A stretch of 64,000 bases of DNA from Phragmites australis (lineage: Eukaryota; Streptophyta; Magnoliopsida; Poales; Poaceae): the NCBI RefSeq assembly GCF_958298935.1, contig NC_084927.1, positions 34,600,501 to 34,664,500 on the forward strand, given 5' to 3'. Below, one piece after another: positions 10,601-18,888 of this stretch (position 1 is its first letter; the number at the start of each line of letters is the position of its first letter). Under the pieces are notes generated by a model. The model was not told where the DNA came from, made no database searches, and saw only the letters and a list, made by a program, of their open reading frames with translations. Both the position numbers and the translations under genes were made by a program.

Positions 10601-11653
10601 GCGCAGGAGCACGAGTGCTGGCGTCACGCCATGCTCGACGAGATGACGGCAATTGAGGCAAATGGCACCTGGGAGCTCGTCGACCCACCGCCGCGGACAC
10701 GACCCATTGGGCTCAAATGGGTTTACAAGGTGAAGAAGGACGCAGCCGGGATCGTCTCCAAGTACAAAGCCCGTCTGGTCGCCAAGGGCTACGTTCAGCG
10801 GCAAGGAGTCGACTTCGACGAGGTGTTCGCGCCGGTGGCGCGGCTGGAGTCTGTGCGGCTTCTTCTTGCACACGCCGCGAGCGAGGGCTGGGCTGTCCAT
10901 CACATGGACGTCAAGTCTGCCTTCCTCAACGGTGAGCTGCAGGAGGAGGTCCACGTCGAGCAGCCACCCGGTTTCGTCCTCAAGGGAGAAGAAGCCAAGG
11001 TTCTGCGCCTTGTCAAGGCGCTCTACGGCCTACGACAAGCTCCGCGCGCCTGGTACGCAAAGCTGGATGGCTCCCTGCTCAAGCTCGGTTTCAGGCGCAG
11101 CAGCTCAGAGCACGCAGTATACCTCCGCGGCGAGGGCGCACGCCGCCTTGTCGTGGGGGTGTACGTCGATGATCTGGTGATCACGGGTGGCAGCGCTGGC
11201 AACATCGACGAGTTCAAGTCGCAAATGAAGGCCACATTCCAGATGAGCGATCTGGGACTGCTGCACTACTACCTCGGCCTGGAGGTGACACAGTCGGCGG
11301 ACAGCATCACCTTGGGCCAGAGCGCGTATGCGGCGAAGATCCTGAAGAACGCCGGGCTGGCTGGGTGCAATCCCAGCTACATCCCGATGGAGCCACGCCT
11401 GAAGCTAAGCAAGGCAAGTACAGCTCCCGCCGTCGACGCAACCATGTACAGGAGCATCGTCGGGTCGCTCCGGTATCTAGTGAACACAAGGCCGGACCTG
11501 GCCTACTCGGTGGGCTATGTCAGCCGCTTCATGGAGAAGCCCACCACCGAGCATCTGGCGGCCGTCATGACGAAGGCGTTGGCGCGCGAGCGTTTCTGTG
11601 AGCTCCGCACTAAACTCGGCCTTGTCAATCTCAAGCAGTCGCGCAAGACTTAG
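7688..11653 (+). CDS. Copia gag-pol polyprotein lacking RNase H
   Basis: This is a single 1,321-codon ORF with a good start context (CCACCATGG). In Ty1/copia order it shows an Arg/Ser/Pro-rich start and gag, then a CCHC zinc knuckle (CKRCGKKGHWAKDC, from residue 321). The aspartic protease follows (DTGATNH, Asp417), then the integrase His/Cys region (HARFGH...CDAC) and the integrase catalytic residues Asp612, Asp675 and Glu711. Reverse transcriptase carries YVDD with Asp1161/Asp1162. The usual RNase H domain is absent: the RT thumb sequence EHLAAV (about 11549-11566) runs directly into MTKALARERFCELR, which belongs after RNase H in the family. The junction keeps the frame. The element is otherwise free of stops. 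It would have to borrow RNase H activity in trans, so autonomous movement is doubtful. Confidence 0.97.
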   Translation: MVSPTRPRGRTPPGSDKTGPSAHGGGNTSPSHSPSRSPSRRPRRSPSRRSRTRDARRPREVIVERVIRETGGSGNWPQLTKTNYNEWSLLMKLKLQARHLWDVVAHGEGEFHDDRTALEAICSAVPQEMVAPLATKETAKDAWEAIKTLRIGDDRVRKATAQNLRAEYEAIALRDGEPIEDFALRLTGIVQRLATLGDPEADHKVVAKYLRVVRPRYKQLVISIETLLDISQLSIEEVTGRLKAADDVEPSPPQAAGGKLLLTEEQWLERYKKKETESGRGGSGSGGRGKRRGKPRGRGDGNSSNARGGSSSGRAGQDDVCKRCGKKGHWAKDCRGKLKTEEQVHVAQDDEPTLMFAFGAEVSGSSLTQPPSPPSPTSLRSRDVTTAAPRQLELVEAKVFAAFDAAEDRDPKRWVLDTGATNHMTGSRAAFSDLDTGIVGTVRFGDASVVKIEGRGTILFACKNGEHRALANAYFIPRLTANIISVGQLDEVGFQVLVEGGVMRIRDEEHRLLAKIHRSPSRLYVLDVDIARPVCLAAHAKEDAWLWHARFGHVNFGALRKMGREELVRGMPLLNKVEQMCDACLAGKHRRTPFPQRALSRSTEVLQLLHGDLCGPISPATPSGNRYFLLLVDDFSRYMWIALLPSKDGAATAIKRIQAAAERKTGKRVRALRTDRGGEFLAGDFEQYCAELGVRRELTAPYSPQQNGVVERRNQSVVGTARCMLKAKQLPGVFWGEAVTTAVYLLNRSSSKSIGGKTPYELWTGSTPGVQHLRTFGCVAHMKLTTPNQKKLDDRSRRTIFVGYEAGSKAYRLFDPSTRRVHISRDVAFDEAAQWTWAGELADAADDFNIEEATAGLPQVVTVTSSTTASTAATASSSTSPARTPSPLSPFHDVALQTPSTPAQAVGQGLEFATPLGTDEADLDVDHDDAPLRFRRVDNVLGPATPPGLAHRETTEQLLMASDVEPSTFAEAQEHECWRHAMLDEMTAIEANGTWELVDPPPRTRPIGLKWVYKVKKDAAGIVSKYKARLVAKGYVQRQGVDFDEVFAPVARLESVRLLLAHAASEGWAVHHMDVKSAFLNGELQEEVHVEQPPGFVLKGEEAKVLRLVKALYGLRQAPRAWYAKLDGSLLKLGFRRSSSEHAVYLRGEGARRLVVGVYVDDLVITGGSAGNIDEFKSQMKATFQMSDLGLLHYYLGLEVTQSADSITLGQSAYAAKILKNAGLAGCNPSYIPMEPRLKLSKASTAPAVDATMYRSIVGSLRYLVNTRPDLAYSVGYVSRFMEKPTTEHLAAVMTKALARERFCELRTKLGLVNLKQSRKT

Positions 11654-11662
11654 GGAGGAGAT
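11652..11662 (+). promoter_or_regulatory. Polypurine tract
   Basis: AGGGAGGAGAT lies immediately before the right LTR and overlaps the last bases of the stop codon. It is the expected plus-strand primer site. Confidence 0.9.
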
Positions 11663-11663
11663 T

Positions 11664-12061
11664 TGTTAGCTAAGTCTTGTGCTGTAATTAGATAGAGTTT
11701 GTTTCCTTTGTTTTCGCATTGGATGCGCACGAGCACCAGGATGTGGACGCCGTGCGTGTAGGAGGTAGTGGCCGAGAATAGCTCGCCACGAGCCTGGGCG
11801 ATCGGGAGTGGACGGCGTCGTACGCGTGGGGATGGACGCGCTAGAGCGCGACGTGCGGTCGATCTCCGAGAGCTTTGCTCTCTGTATCTTTCACAGAATA
11901 AAAGGAGAATCAATAGAACAGAAAAGTAAGTGATTCCAGTGCAGCACCAAACTCGTTCTCTCTCGTGTTTCCAAGTGTTCGCGTGAGTTCCTGAGTTCCT
12001 CATCTTCGTCGCCGAGCTCCTGCTCTCGCCGGTGGCGTGCAACGCCGGCCTAGAGCTGACA
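11664..12061 (+). repeat. Right LTR of the copia element
   Basis: This 398-bp LTR reads as identical to the left LTR. Any outward transcription from this LTR would enter the CYSTM gene antisense, because that gene is on the minus strand. Confidence 0.97.
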
Positions 12062-12372
12062 ACTGGATGCCGAAAATTCGAAGTGTTCGTTGTCTTCAGA
12101 TCATGAAGTCAGCAAAGGAGAAGGAGACGAGAATTACGGCAACAAGCACCACACCATGCTTACCATATCATCGTACAAATTGGCAGGATTTTTCTTTTTT
12201 CACAGCACATGAACTCCAAGAAGCCAGGATTAACTACTAGACACCATAATAAATTCATAGCGACACGCATATACACGGTGGAAACAAAGACGATGACTCA
12301 TGAACACATCTCTAAACCATGTCGATTCTCCTGCCTGCAAGATCCAGCTTGACGCAATCCCCTGATGGGGAC

Positions 12373-13060
12373 TCAGAAGCACATGTCGAGCACGCAGCAG
12401 CAGCACAGAGCAGCCAAACTGCAAACCGGAAACACAAACACAGATCAGCAGCAACACAGACCATCAGGTTAATTGCGAAAAGCAGAAGGAAAAGTAGGCA
12501 TGATGCACGCGTGCATGAGATGGTTTGGAAGCACGCAGGGAACCTAGGCCAGTCTTGTCATCCATCAGCTGGTTCTTACCATCCTTTCAAGCAGCCGTCG
12601 TTGCCGCGGTTCTGCGAGTCCTGCGGCGGCGGGGGCGGGTACCCGGCGGTGCCGTCCTTGGGCGGGTAGCCGGCGTCCATGGGAGGCGGCGCGCCGTAGG
12701 CTGGCTGTGGGTAGCCCTCGGCCGGTGGCGGGTAGGCCTGCTGGCCTGGCGGAGGGTACGCCGTGCCCGGTGGCGGGTAAGCTGCGAAGCCAAAAACTCA
12801 AAGAGATCAGATCGAGACGCGCGCAGCAATAACAGAGACCGACTGAAATTCTCGAGAGATCCATGCGCATGTGTATGCTAGCTGCGAAATCTCTGTGAAA
12901 GCAACTGATATACCATGAGAACTAATCTCCTACGATCTCTTGCAAACAAATATAGCTGGTAGCAAACGAGCAGAAGTTTTCCTGTCAGAGCAAGAACCAA
13001 GGAGGAAGGAAAGCATGGTTCAGTACCTGCAGTGCCTGGAGGAGGAGCCTGGTAGCTCAT
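12373..13060 (-). CDS. CYSTM family small cysteine-rich membrane protein
   Basis: Three coding exons were joined by hand: 13060-13027, 12781-12580 and 12418-12373, giving 93 aa. The product starts MSYQAPPPGTA, continues with Tyr-Pro-Pro repeats (YPPPGTA, YPPPGQQ, YPPK), and ends in the hallmark CYSTM module CLKGCLAALCCCCVLDMCF. That module is only complete after the second splice (GGATG/gtaag to tttgcag/TTTGG). Introns are GT-AG and phases agree. CYSTM proteins are tail-anchored-like membrane proteins; plant members (for example the WINDHOSE type) are linked to stress and cell-fate functions. The exact role here is unknown. The gene has its own TATA box. The neighbouring copia element lies just beyond its 3' end. 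Confidence 0.87.
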
Positions 13061-13171
13061 GGTGAGTGGCAACAAATCAAGCTACGCCAGCTGGCTCTGA
13101 ACCGTGATGATGTAGACAAGCAAGATCAATAACGCAAGATGGGATGGAGGAAAGTAAGCGGAGCTTGCTCC

Positions 13172-13179
13172 TTATATAA
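13172..13179 (-). promoter_or_regulatory. TATA box of the CYSTM gene
   Basis: TTATATAA on the minus strand lies about 110 bp upstream of the CYSTM start codon, a suitable distance for a core promoter with a short leader. Confidence 0.6.
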
Positions 13180-13692
13180 CTGTGACGATGGAGCACCAGA
13201 CGGTTCGCTAGGCGCCTGCTGGCTGCTGAATCAGCTTCCTCTTCCTCCTCTTCTCAATAACGCGTCGCCTACGCTTACGCGGCCGAGCTGGGCATCGGTT
13301 TCTGCTCGCAACAAGAAACGTCGATTTCAGATTGCTCCAATAAGATAACCTTACTAGACCCCGCGAGAAGTGAACTGTTTTTCTTGTGAAATTGTAAACA
13401 CTGAGAGCTCATCCGTTCCGGGCAATCCCTTAACCTCTAAGCTTCCATGCACACGCGGCTCCATTGATTTAGACAGGAGGGACGTCTGCTTTCTATTTGG
13501 ACGTTTCCTTTTCCGCTGGGGCTGCTTCTTCGAGTCCATCGGCCATCACCCCTTTCAAACTGCTCCACTACTGACTCGGGCAGCGCAAACAGCTTCCAAA
13601 CGAATCAGGTCGTCGAGCAGGTGGAGATTGGTGTTCCGAGCTCAGTTTTATACGGACTTTCGGATTAGACCAATAATTCGTTGCTCGAACTT

Positions 13693-13802
13693 CATGGCCC
13701 ATCCATATCATCATCGAAGATAAATTGCATGACCGATGCATCGTTGACATTCAAAGCTTTCCCATGGCCCATCCATATCATCAAATCGAAGATAAATTGC
13801 AT
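13693..13802. repeat. Short tandem duplication, unit about 70 bp
   Basis: A 39-40 bp segment beginning CATGGCCCATCCATATCATC occurs at 13693-13731 and again at 13763-13802, with the second copy carrying a small insertion. The spacing indicates duplication of a roughly 70-bp unit. Function unknown; it is non-coding. Confidence 0.85.
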
Positions 13803-14339
13803 GTGCTTTTCCGTCCGTCTATTTTGCATTTGCAGGCATCCATGTGTTTTTTTGCCATGGATTTTTTTAATAAGAAAAATCAATTCAATAACGTTGGGCC
13901 GCCACACGTCTAGCCGTTTAGGCCTAATACATATATATATGGGCCACCAAATAAACCGGTTCACTAACTCCGGGTTGGCCCCCGACTATGCGCTCAGGCC
14001 TAATAAATGTGTTTTTATTTATCTTTGATTTTTTATTTTGGGAATTTGCAAATACATATGTTTGTTTTAAAAAATTGCAAATTTGTTCTCCCGTCGTCCG
14101 GGCGATAGGTGCACGTAGCGCTGCGCTACCTGCGCCCGTCTATTGCCACGCTCGTCCGAGAAAAGATTGCAAGATCGCCGGCTCGCCGGAGCGCGCCGCC
14201 TCCTCGAATAAGAGCGCTAGGACGCGGAGATCTCATTGGCGCCATGGGCGCCCGCCGGGCTGCTCGCCGTAGTCGCCTCCACGCGGCTCACCCCTTCCAC
14301 ATCCAAGTCTACGCTTGCGTCCTGCTCCTCGTCCGAATT
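13803..14339. other. Intergenic sequence with GC-rich patch
   Basis: An AT-rich stretch is followed by a GC-rich patch at 14090-14290. No ORF with recognisable similarity is present. Confidence 0.4.
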
Positions 14340-14660
14340 AAAATCAAGAGTAAATTTTATAAAACTATAACTATTTATATATAACTATCATAAAACTATA
14401 ATTTTTAAAATAAGTTTTACGGAACTATAAGTTCTTGTGCGCTAGTAACTTAAAAATACATTTTTTATAAAATTATAACTATTTTGCGCAAAATAGTTGT
14501 ATTTGTGAAACGTAAAAAATATAGTTTTACGAAAAATAGCTGTAGTTTTGTGAACCTAAAAAAATATAATTTTGTGTTATTAGAGATACACGTACTTGTA
14601 GTTTTTATAAAACTTATTTCAGAAATTATAGTTTTGTAATAGTTAGGTGCAAAAATTTGT
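14340..14660. repeat. AT-rich imperfect inverted repeat (fold-back, MITE-like)
   Basis: Variants of 'aaaactataa' on the left arm and 'ttatagtttt' on the right arm recur around a perfect 22-bp palindrome at 14477-14498 (AACTATTTTGCGCAAAATAG plus TT). The arms are imperfect. Termini and target duplication are not clear, so the class is not assigned. Confidence 0.5.
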
Positions 14661-15360
14661 AATTTTGTGAAATTTTCTCTAAAATTAAATGCATGTACCA
14701 AAATGGGCCTTCGGACTGCCACCCATAGTAAGGCCCGTATATCTTTCTCGTTTTAGAACCAAACGAGCCCAAGGCCCACGTAGCTGTAATGTGACCGTAG
14801 ATATTTTCCTCGCCCCGTGTGCTGTTTCTTGCTCTCCTCTCGTGCCTTCTCATCCCGAATTCACCTCGCCAAGCCAGCCTCCCCCCGCACGTCGCCCATC
14901 CACCGGCCGGCGCTCTCGGTCTCGGCTTCCGCTTTCCGCATGCGTCGCCTATCGCAACAGTACGTCCACGCTCCCCTTCTATCCCGCCTGATGCTGATTG
15001 AGAGAGACTGCGTTTCTGATGGTTTTCTCCCTCGCCGTCGCTTCGCTCGGGGTGGTGTATCTGCCAACCGGGGGTTGTTGCTCCGCCGGCCACCTCTGCC
15101 GCCCGACAGAGCTCGCCGGGCGGTAAATCCGCCCTTGCTCGGATGGACTGTTCAAGATTTAGTTTGTTGGAGATTCGTTTGCTGCGTTGAGTGCTGGAAC
15201 CAGTTTATTCTTCCAAAAAATTTCCCCAGTTTACCCTGTGTTAACCATTCTATTTCTCTTGAAACATCTAGTTCACGTGCTTGTATGCATTGATCGCACG
15301 GAGAGTACATTATCTGGCGAAGAAAAGTTTTAGCCCCTGTTTGGGGCTTGGGCCATTGCC
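14661..15360 (+). other. Promoter/5' leader region of the APO gene
   Basis: The stretch switches to CT-rich, GC-rich sequence from 14810, typical of a grass core promoter and 5' untranslated region. Open frames here show no similarity. An untranslated first exon is possible. Confidence 0.4.
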
Positions 15361-17330
15361 ATGGAGATAATTAACAGTAAGTTTGCTTCTAAGCATCTTA
15401 GTTGGGATCCTGTATTACAGGCTTCTTACCTTTACTATTGGACCCTTAATTTCAGGTGCTTGCTTTAGCTCGATAGGCATCCACAGAACCAGAATAAACA
15501 AGTTAGTAAAGGTACCGATTTCATGCCCTTGCTTTGCAGTTCGTTTTGTTACGATAATGTCGCTCAAAGAAAAGAAAACTGAAATTGTCTGTAGGTTTAA
15601 TCCCATCGAGGAAAAAGTGTACCATCCATTCTTTCTAGATAATAAAAAAAGGAAGTTAATTAACGTTAATGGTCTTACGAATGATAAGCATCAGCACATT
15701 GCCGAGCAGTACTTTGTCAGTACTCGTCGTATATAGTAAGGCACCAATACTACACCCCTGATCTACCTTATTGCTGTAGCTAATTTTAAGATCAATAGAT
15801 GAGACTAGTGTGACAAATGGCGATGTTCGATACTGAAATGCTACAAAAATAGAATTTTTTCAGCATCTATTCATTATTTTCTGTGAGTGGTCGGTGCTGC
15901 TGCAAACAGAAAGTTTTTAGTGCTTATCTTCTTTGTTTGCAAACATTGAGATCAATTTACACTCTTCCTTTTGTTTACAACATCAGGTAGGATCCCAACC
16001 ACAAAGAATTGGCTGGGCATTGTCAAGGACATGTTGCGAGTACTCTCCTGGTACTGCTAACAACAAGAGGCATGGGAGGTATCAGCGACAACCACAGAAC
16101 GTTGATCTCCCAGAATCACAACCAAAAAACAAAAAGAAGCCCTTTCCTGTTCCAATTAAAAAGATGTTACAAGCTTCTCGGCGAGATAAGAGGCTTGCAC
16201 AAATGAGGATAGACAAGCCTCTTGTGCCCCCAAAGAACGGTTTGCTTGTACCAGAGCTTATCCCTGTTGCTTATGAAGTCCTTGATAACTGGAAAGTGCT
16301 CATCAGAGGACTCTCTCAACTTCTGAATGTTGTTACAGTTTATGGTTGCAGGTAACTAAAAATACTAATGTGTATCACAATCTGTTAATATGCACAATAT
16401 TATCTAAAGACATTCTTATAGGCATGCTGTAAATCATCGTCATGCGACATGATTTGCCAAGCATCCTGAATTCTCGCTGGCTGGTGATTTTGCAGAAAGT
16501 GCCCTCAAGTCCATGTTGGTCCGGTTGGCCACCAGATCCAAGATTGCTACGGTTCAGGAAGCGAGCGTCGGAATAGTCATCACTCTTGGATCGCGGGTTC
16601 CATCAATGACATCCTCATCCCAATTGAATCTTACCATCTTTTTGATCCATTTGGGCGGAGAGTCAAGCATGAGACCAGGTTTTACTATGACAGGATTCCA
16701 GCAATCGTTGAGCTATGCATTCAGGCTGGTGTCAACTTACCGCAATATCCCTCAAGGCGACGGACTGCACCTGTCCGGATGATAGGCAAGAAGGTGATTT
16801 ACCGTGGTGGGATTGTTGATGAGCCTAAGCCACACCGGTCAGAAGACTGTGTATCGCTGCTTGCTGAACTCGACACATTTAGTAACCAACAAGGCCAGTC
16901 ACCGTTGCCATCCAATGTGAAAGAGCTTGCAGACAGGACACTGGAAGCATACCTCAATGTCCGGCGAGGCGTTGGGCAGCTGATGCACAAGTACACTGTA
17001 AAAGCATGCGGGTACTGCTCTGAGGTACATATTGGTCCATGGGGACACAATGTGAAGCTCTGCGGGGCTTTCAAGCACCAGTGGAGGGATGGCAAGCACG
17101 GGTGGCAGGACGCTGTTGTGGACGAGGTCATCCCCCCAAATTATGTGTGGCATGTCCCTGACCCCACTGGCCCTCCTCTCAGATCCTCCCTCAGGAGTTT
17201 CTATGGCAAAGCTCCGGCTGTTGTCGAGCTGTGTGTGCAGGCCGGAGCTGAAATACCTGATGAGTATCGGCCGATGATGAGGACTGACATTGTCATCCCA
17301 GATTCAGAGGAAGCTCGGATAGCTGCATAA
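15361..17330 (+). CDS. APO family organelle RNA-binding protein (APO1/APO2-like)
   Basis: Four exons were joined by hand: 15361-15376, 15456-15511, 15987-16351 and 16496-17330, giving 423 aa. All introns are GT-AG and the phases fit. The body has two APO modules. One is built on C145-R-K-C148...HVGPVGH...C163 and the other on C317-G-Y-C320...HIGPWGH...C. Each is followed by conserved HHSW or KHGWQD and DPFGRR or Y.KAPAVVELC.QAG segments. Known APO proteins are plastid or mitochondrial, bind RNA and zinc, and promote group II intron splicing; APO1 is needed for photosystem I accumulation. The N-terminus (MEIINSACFSSIG..., basic, few acidic residues) could be an organelle-targeting peptide. The first two small exons are the least certain part; the start chosen is the only ATG that splices in frame. 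Confidence 0.85.
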
Positions 17331-18780
17331 CAACAGTGTTATACTCTTCCCTGCACTTCTGTAGCTCTCCAGAGTCCAGATTCCAATCAAAGGTGCCGTT
17401 TTCTAGGCATGCTGTGATTGTTGGGGCTGTTGGCCCTGTAATTGTATTGCTCAGGAAGCAACACATGCTTAGTCTGTATAATATAAGTAGCATGGCTGAA
17501 CCATGATCGGCTAGAGTTTCAAATTGATAGAAAGACCTAGTTTAAGTATTCGTCAGAAGGTGACCCCCGAATATCCTGTCATCGCCTTTTCGGCGATACT
17601 ATTCAATTCATTTACCTAATGAACCATAGGACTGCTACTTTTGCAGGTTTAAGGCATGAACCGAGGATGCACGACTGCGAAGCCTGAAAGTGAAAAGCCT
17701 CCACAACATACCACCTTGTTTAATGGCCGCAGCTGCTTTATTCTTGCCTGTGCTAGACCGTGAGGCACTTCCAAGTTACAATGCTCACCCTCGAGGATCA
17801 AACGACCCTGGCGCTCGCTTAGTTGCTTTGGTCTCGACCCTTTTGTTCGTTCGACAACAGAATAACTAAAGTGATGTCGAGAGGCAAACTAAACGGCACC
17901 GCTCATTACATTCACAATTGAGCAGAGGTATTGAGTGATTAGTATCCCAGTCTGCACGATCCCTTGGTCACGAATACAAGCGTTTTGATCGTCAACACGG
18001 TCTCCAAAATACAAAACATAATAAAAGCCGTAATAGCATGAGTTGCTACTCTTCCGAACGAGTATATGCATACGATTTTCATGTTTCTTATGGGATATTT
18101 CTCAATGAAAAAAGGCTAATCCTAAATGGGAGACATCTTCCTGTGAGACAATGTATTGCCTTGTAAGATCTCAAAAAACTAGCATCACACATGCATAGTA
18201 TATTGAAAACTTGTTTCTTTACAGAAATTTTTAACTCTCTCTTCCTAGTCTCCTAGGTATCACTTGAGAAATAAGGCATTGAGAGCGGCCTTGTAACCCA
18301 AGTGAGGAGAGCACCTAGCTTTTGGAGCGCTGTCTGTTTTTGGGCCGAACACTAGTGCCTGAGCCTGGCCCAATAATCTATGGACCCAAATTATTGGGCT
18401 GGGCCTAGTACATCTCGGGTGCGACACGCGGCTGTGGACCTGAATTGGCCTGGTAAAAGTTGCTTGCTATGGAAGCAAGAACTTTCTAGAACACGGCGGG
18501 GCGGTTCCATGAGTACTCGCGAAGACTCGCATCGCGTTGCCCCCAAGGTATTCCGCGGATTCTTTCCTTCCGGGCGCCTCACTGCCCAAGATGGCGACCA
18601 CGACTCCACGCGGCAACATCCCTGTACGGAGTCCACAACGACTTGACTTGCATTGACTCGCCGATTCCAATTCTACCCCTGCAAACACCCGCATATTACC
18701 CTCGGCCGAACGTCCGCATAGTGGCATACCATCCGCTAACCCTCGAGGGGGCAAAACCGTCATTGAGGCCGCCACGCACC
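17331..18780. other. Intergenic region between APO and AGO genes
   Basis: The first 200 bases are likely the APO 3' untranslated region. The rest has no recognisable coding sequence or clear transposon ends. Bases 18,440-18,790 become GC-rich toward the AGO promoter. Confidence 0.4.
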
Positions 18781-18782
18781 TA

Positions 18783-18790
18783 GTATAAAC
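18783..18790 (+). promoter_or_regulatory. TATA box of the AGO2-like gene
   Basis: GTATAAAC lies about 100 bp upstream of the AGO start codon in a GC-rich context. Confidence 0.6.
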
Positions 18791-18888
18791 TACCGCTCTC
18801 CCACCCCGCCTGCCCTTTAGCGAAGTAGTAGCCTAGAAACCAATCTGCTCCAAAATCCAAAACCCTCACCGTTTGATCGATCGCTGCG

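Larger units (their letters stand above)
7252..12061 (+). mobile_element. Young Ty1/copia LTR retrotransposon, 4,810 bp
   Basis: The element is bounded by two 398-bp direct LTRs (7252-7649 and 11664-12061). Both begin TGTTAG and end CTGACA, and I read them as identical along their length. A perfect 5-bp target duplication ACTGG flanks it (7247-7251 and 12062-12066). A primer-binding site complementary to initiator methionine tRNA follows the left LTR, and a purine tract precedes the right LTR. One uninterrupted ORF lies between. Identical LTRs and a perfect duplication mean a recent insertion. It landed between the LCAT4 relic and the CYSTM gene, 306 bp beyond the CYSTM stop codon. Confidence 0.98.

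Noticed and set aside
14817..15293. 158-codon ORF upstream of the APO gene
   Set aside because: CT-rich leader-type sequence with no recognisable domain. It does not splice in frame with the APO body as cleanly as the 15361 start.
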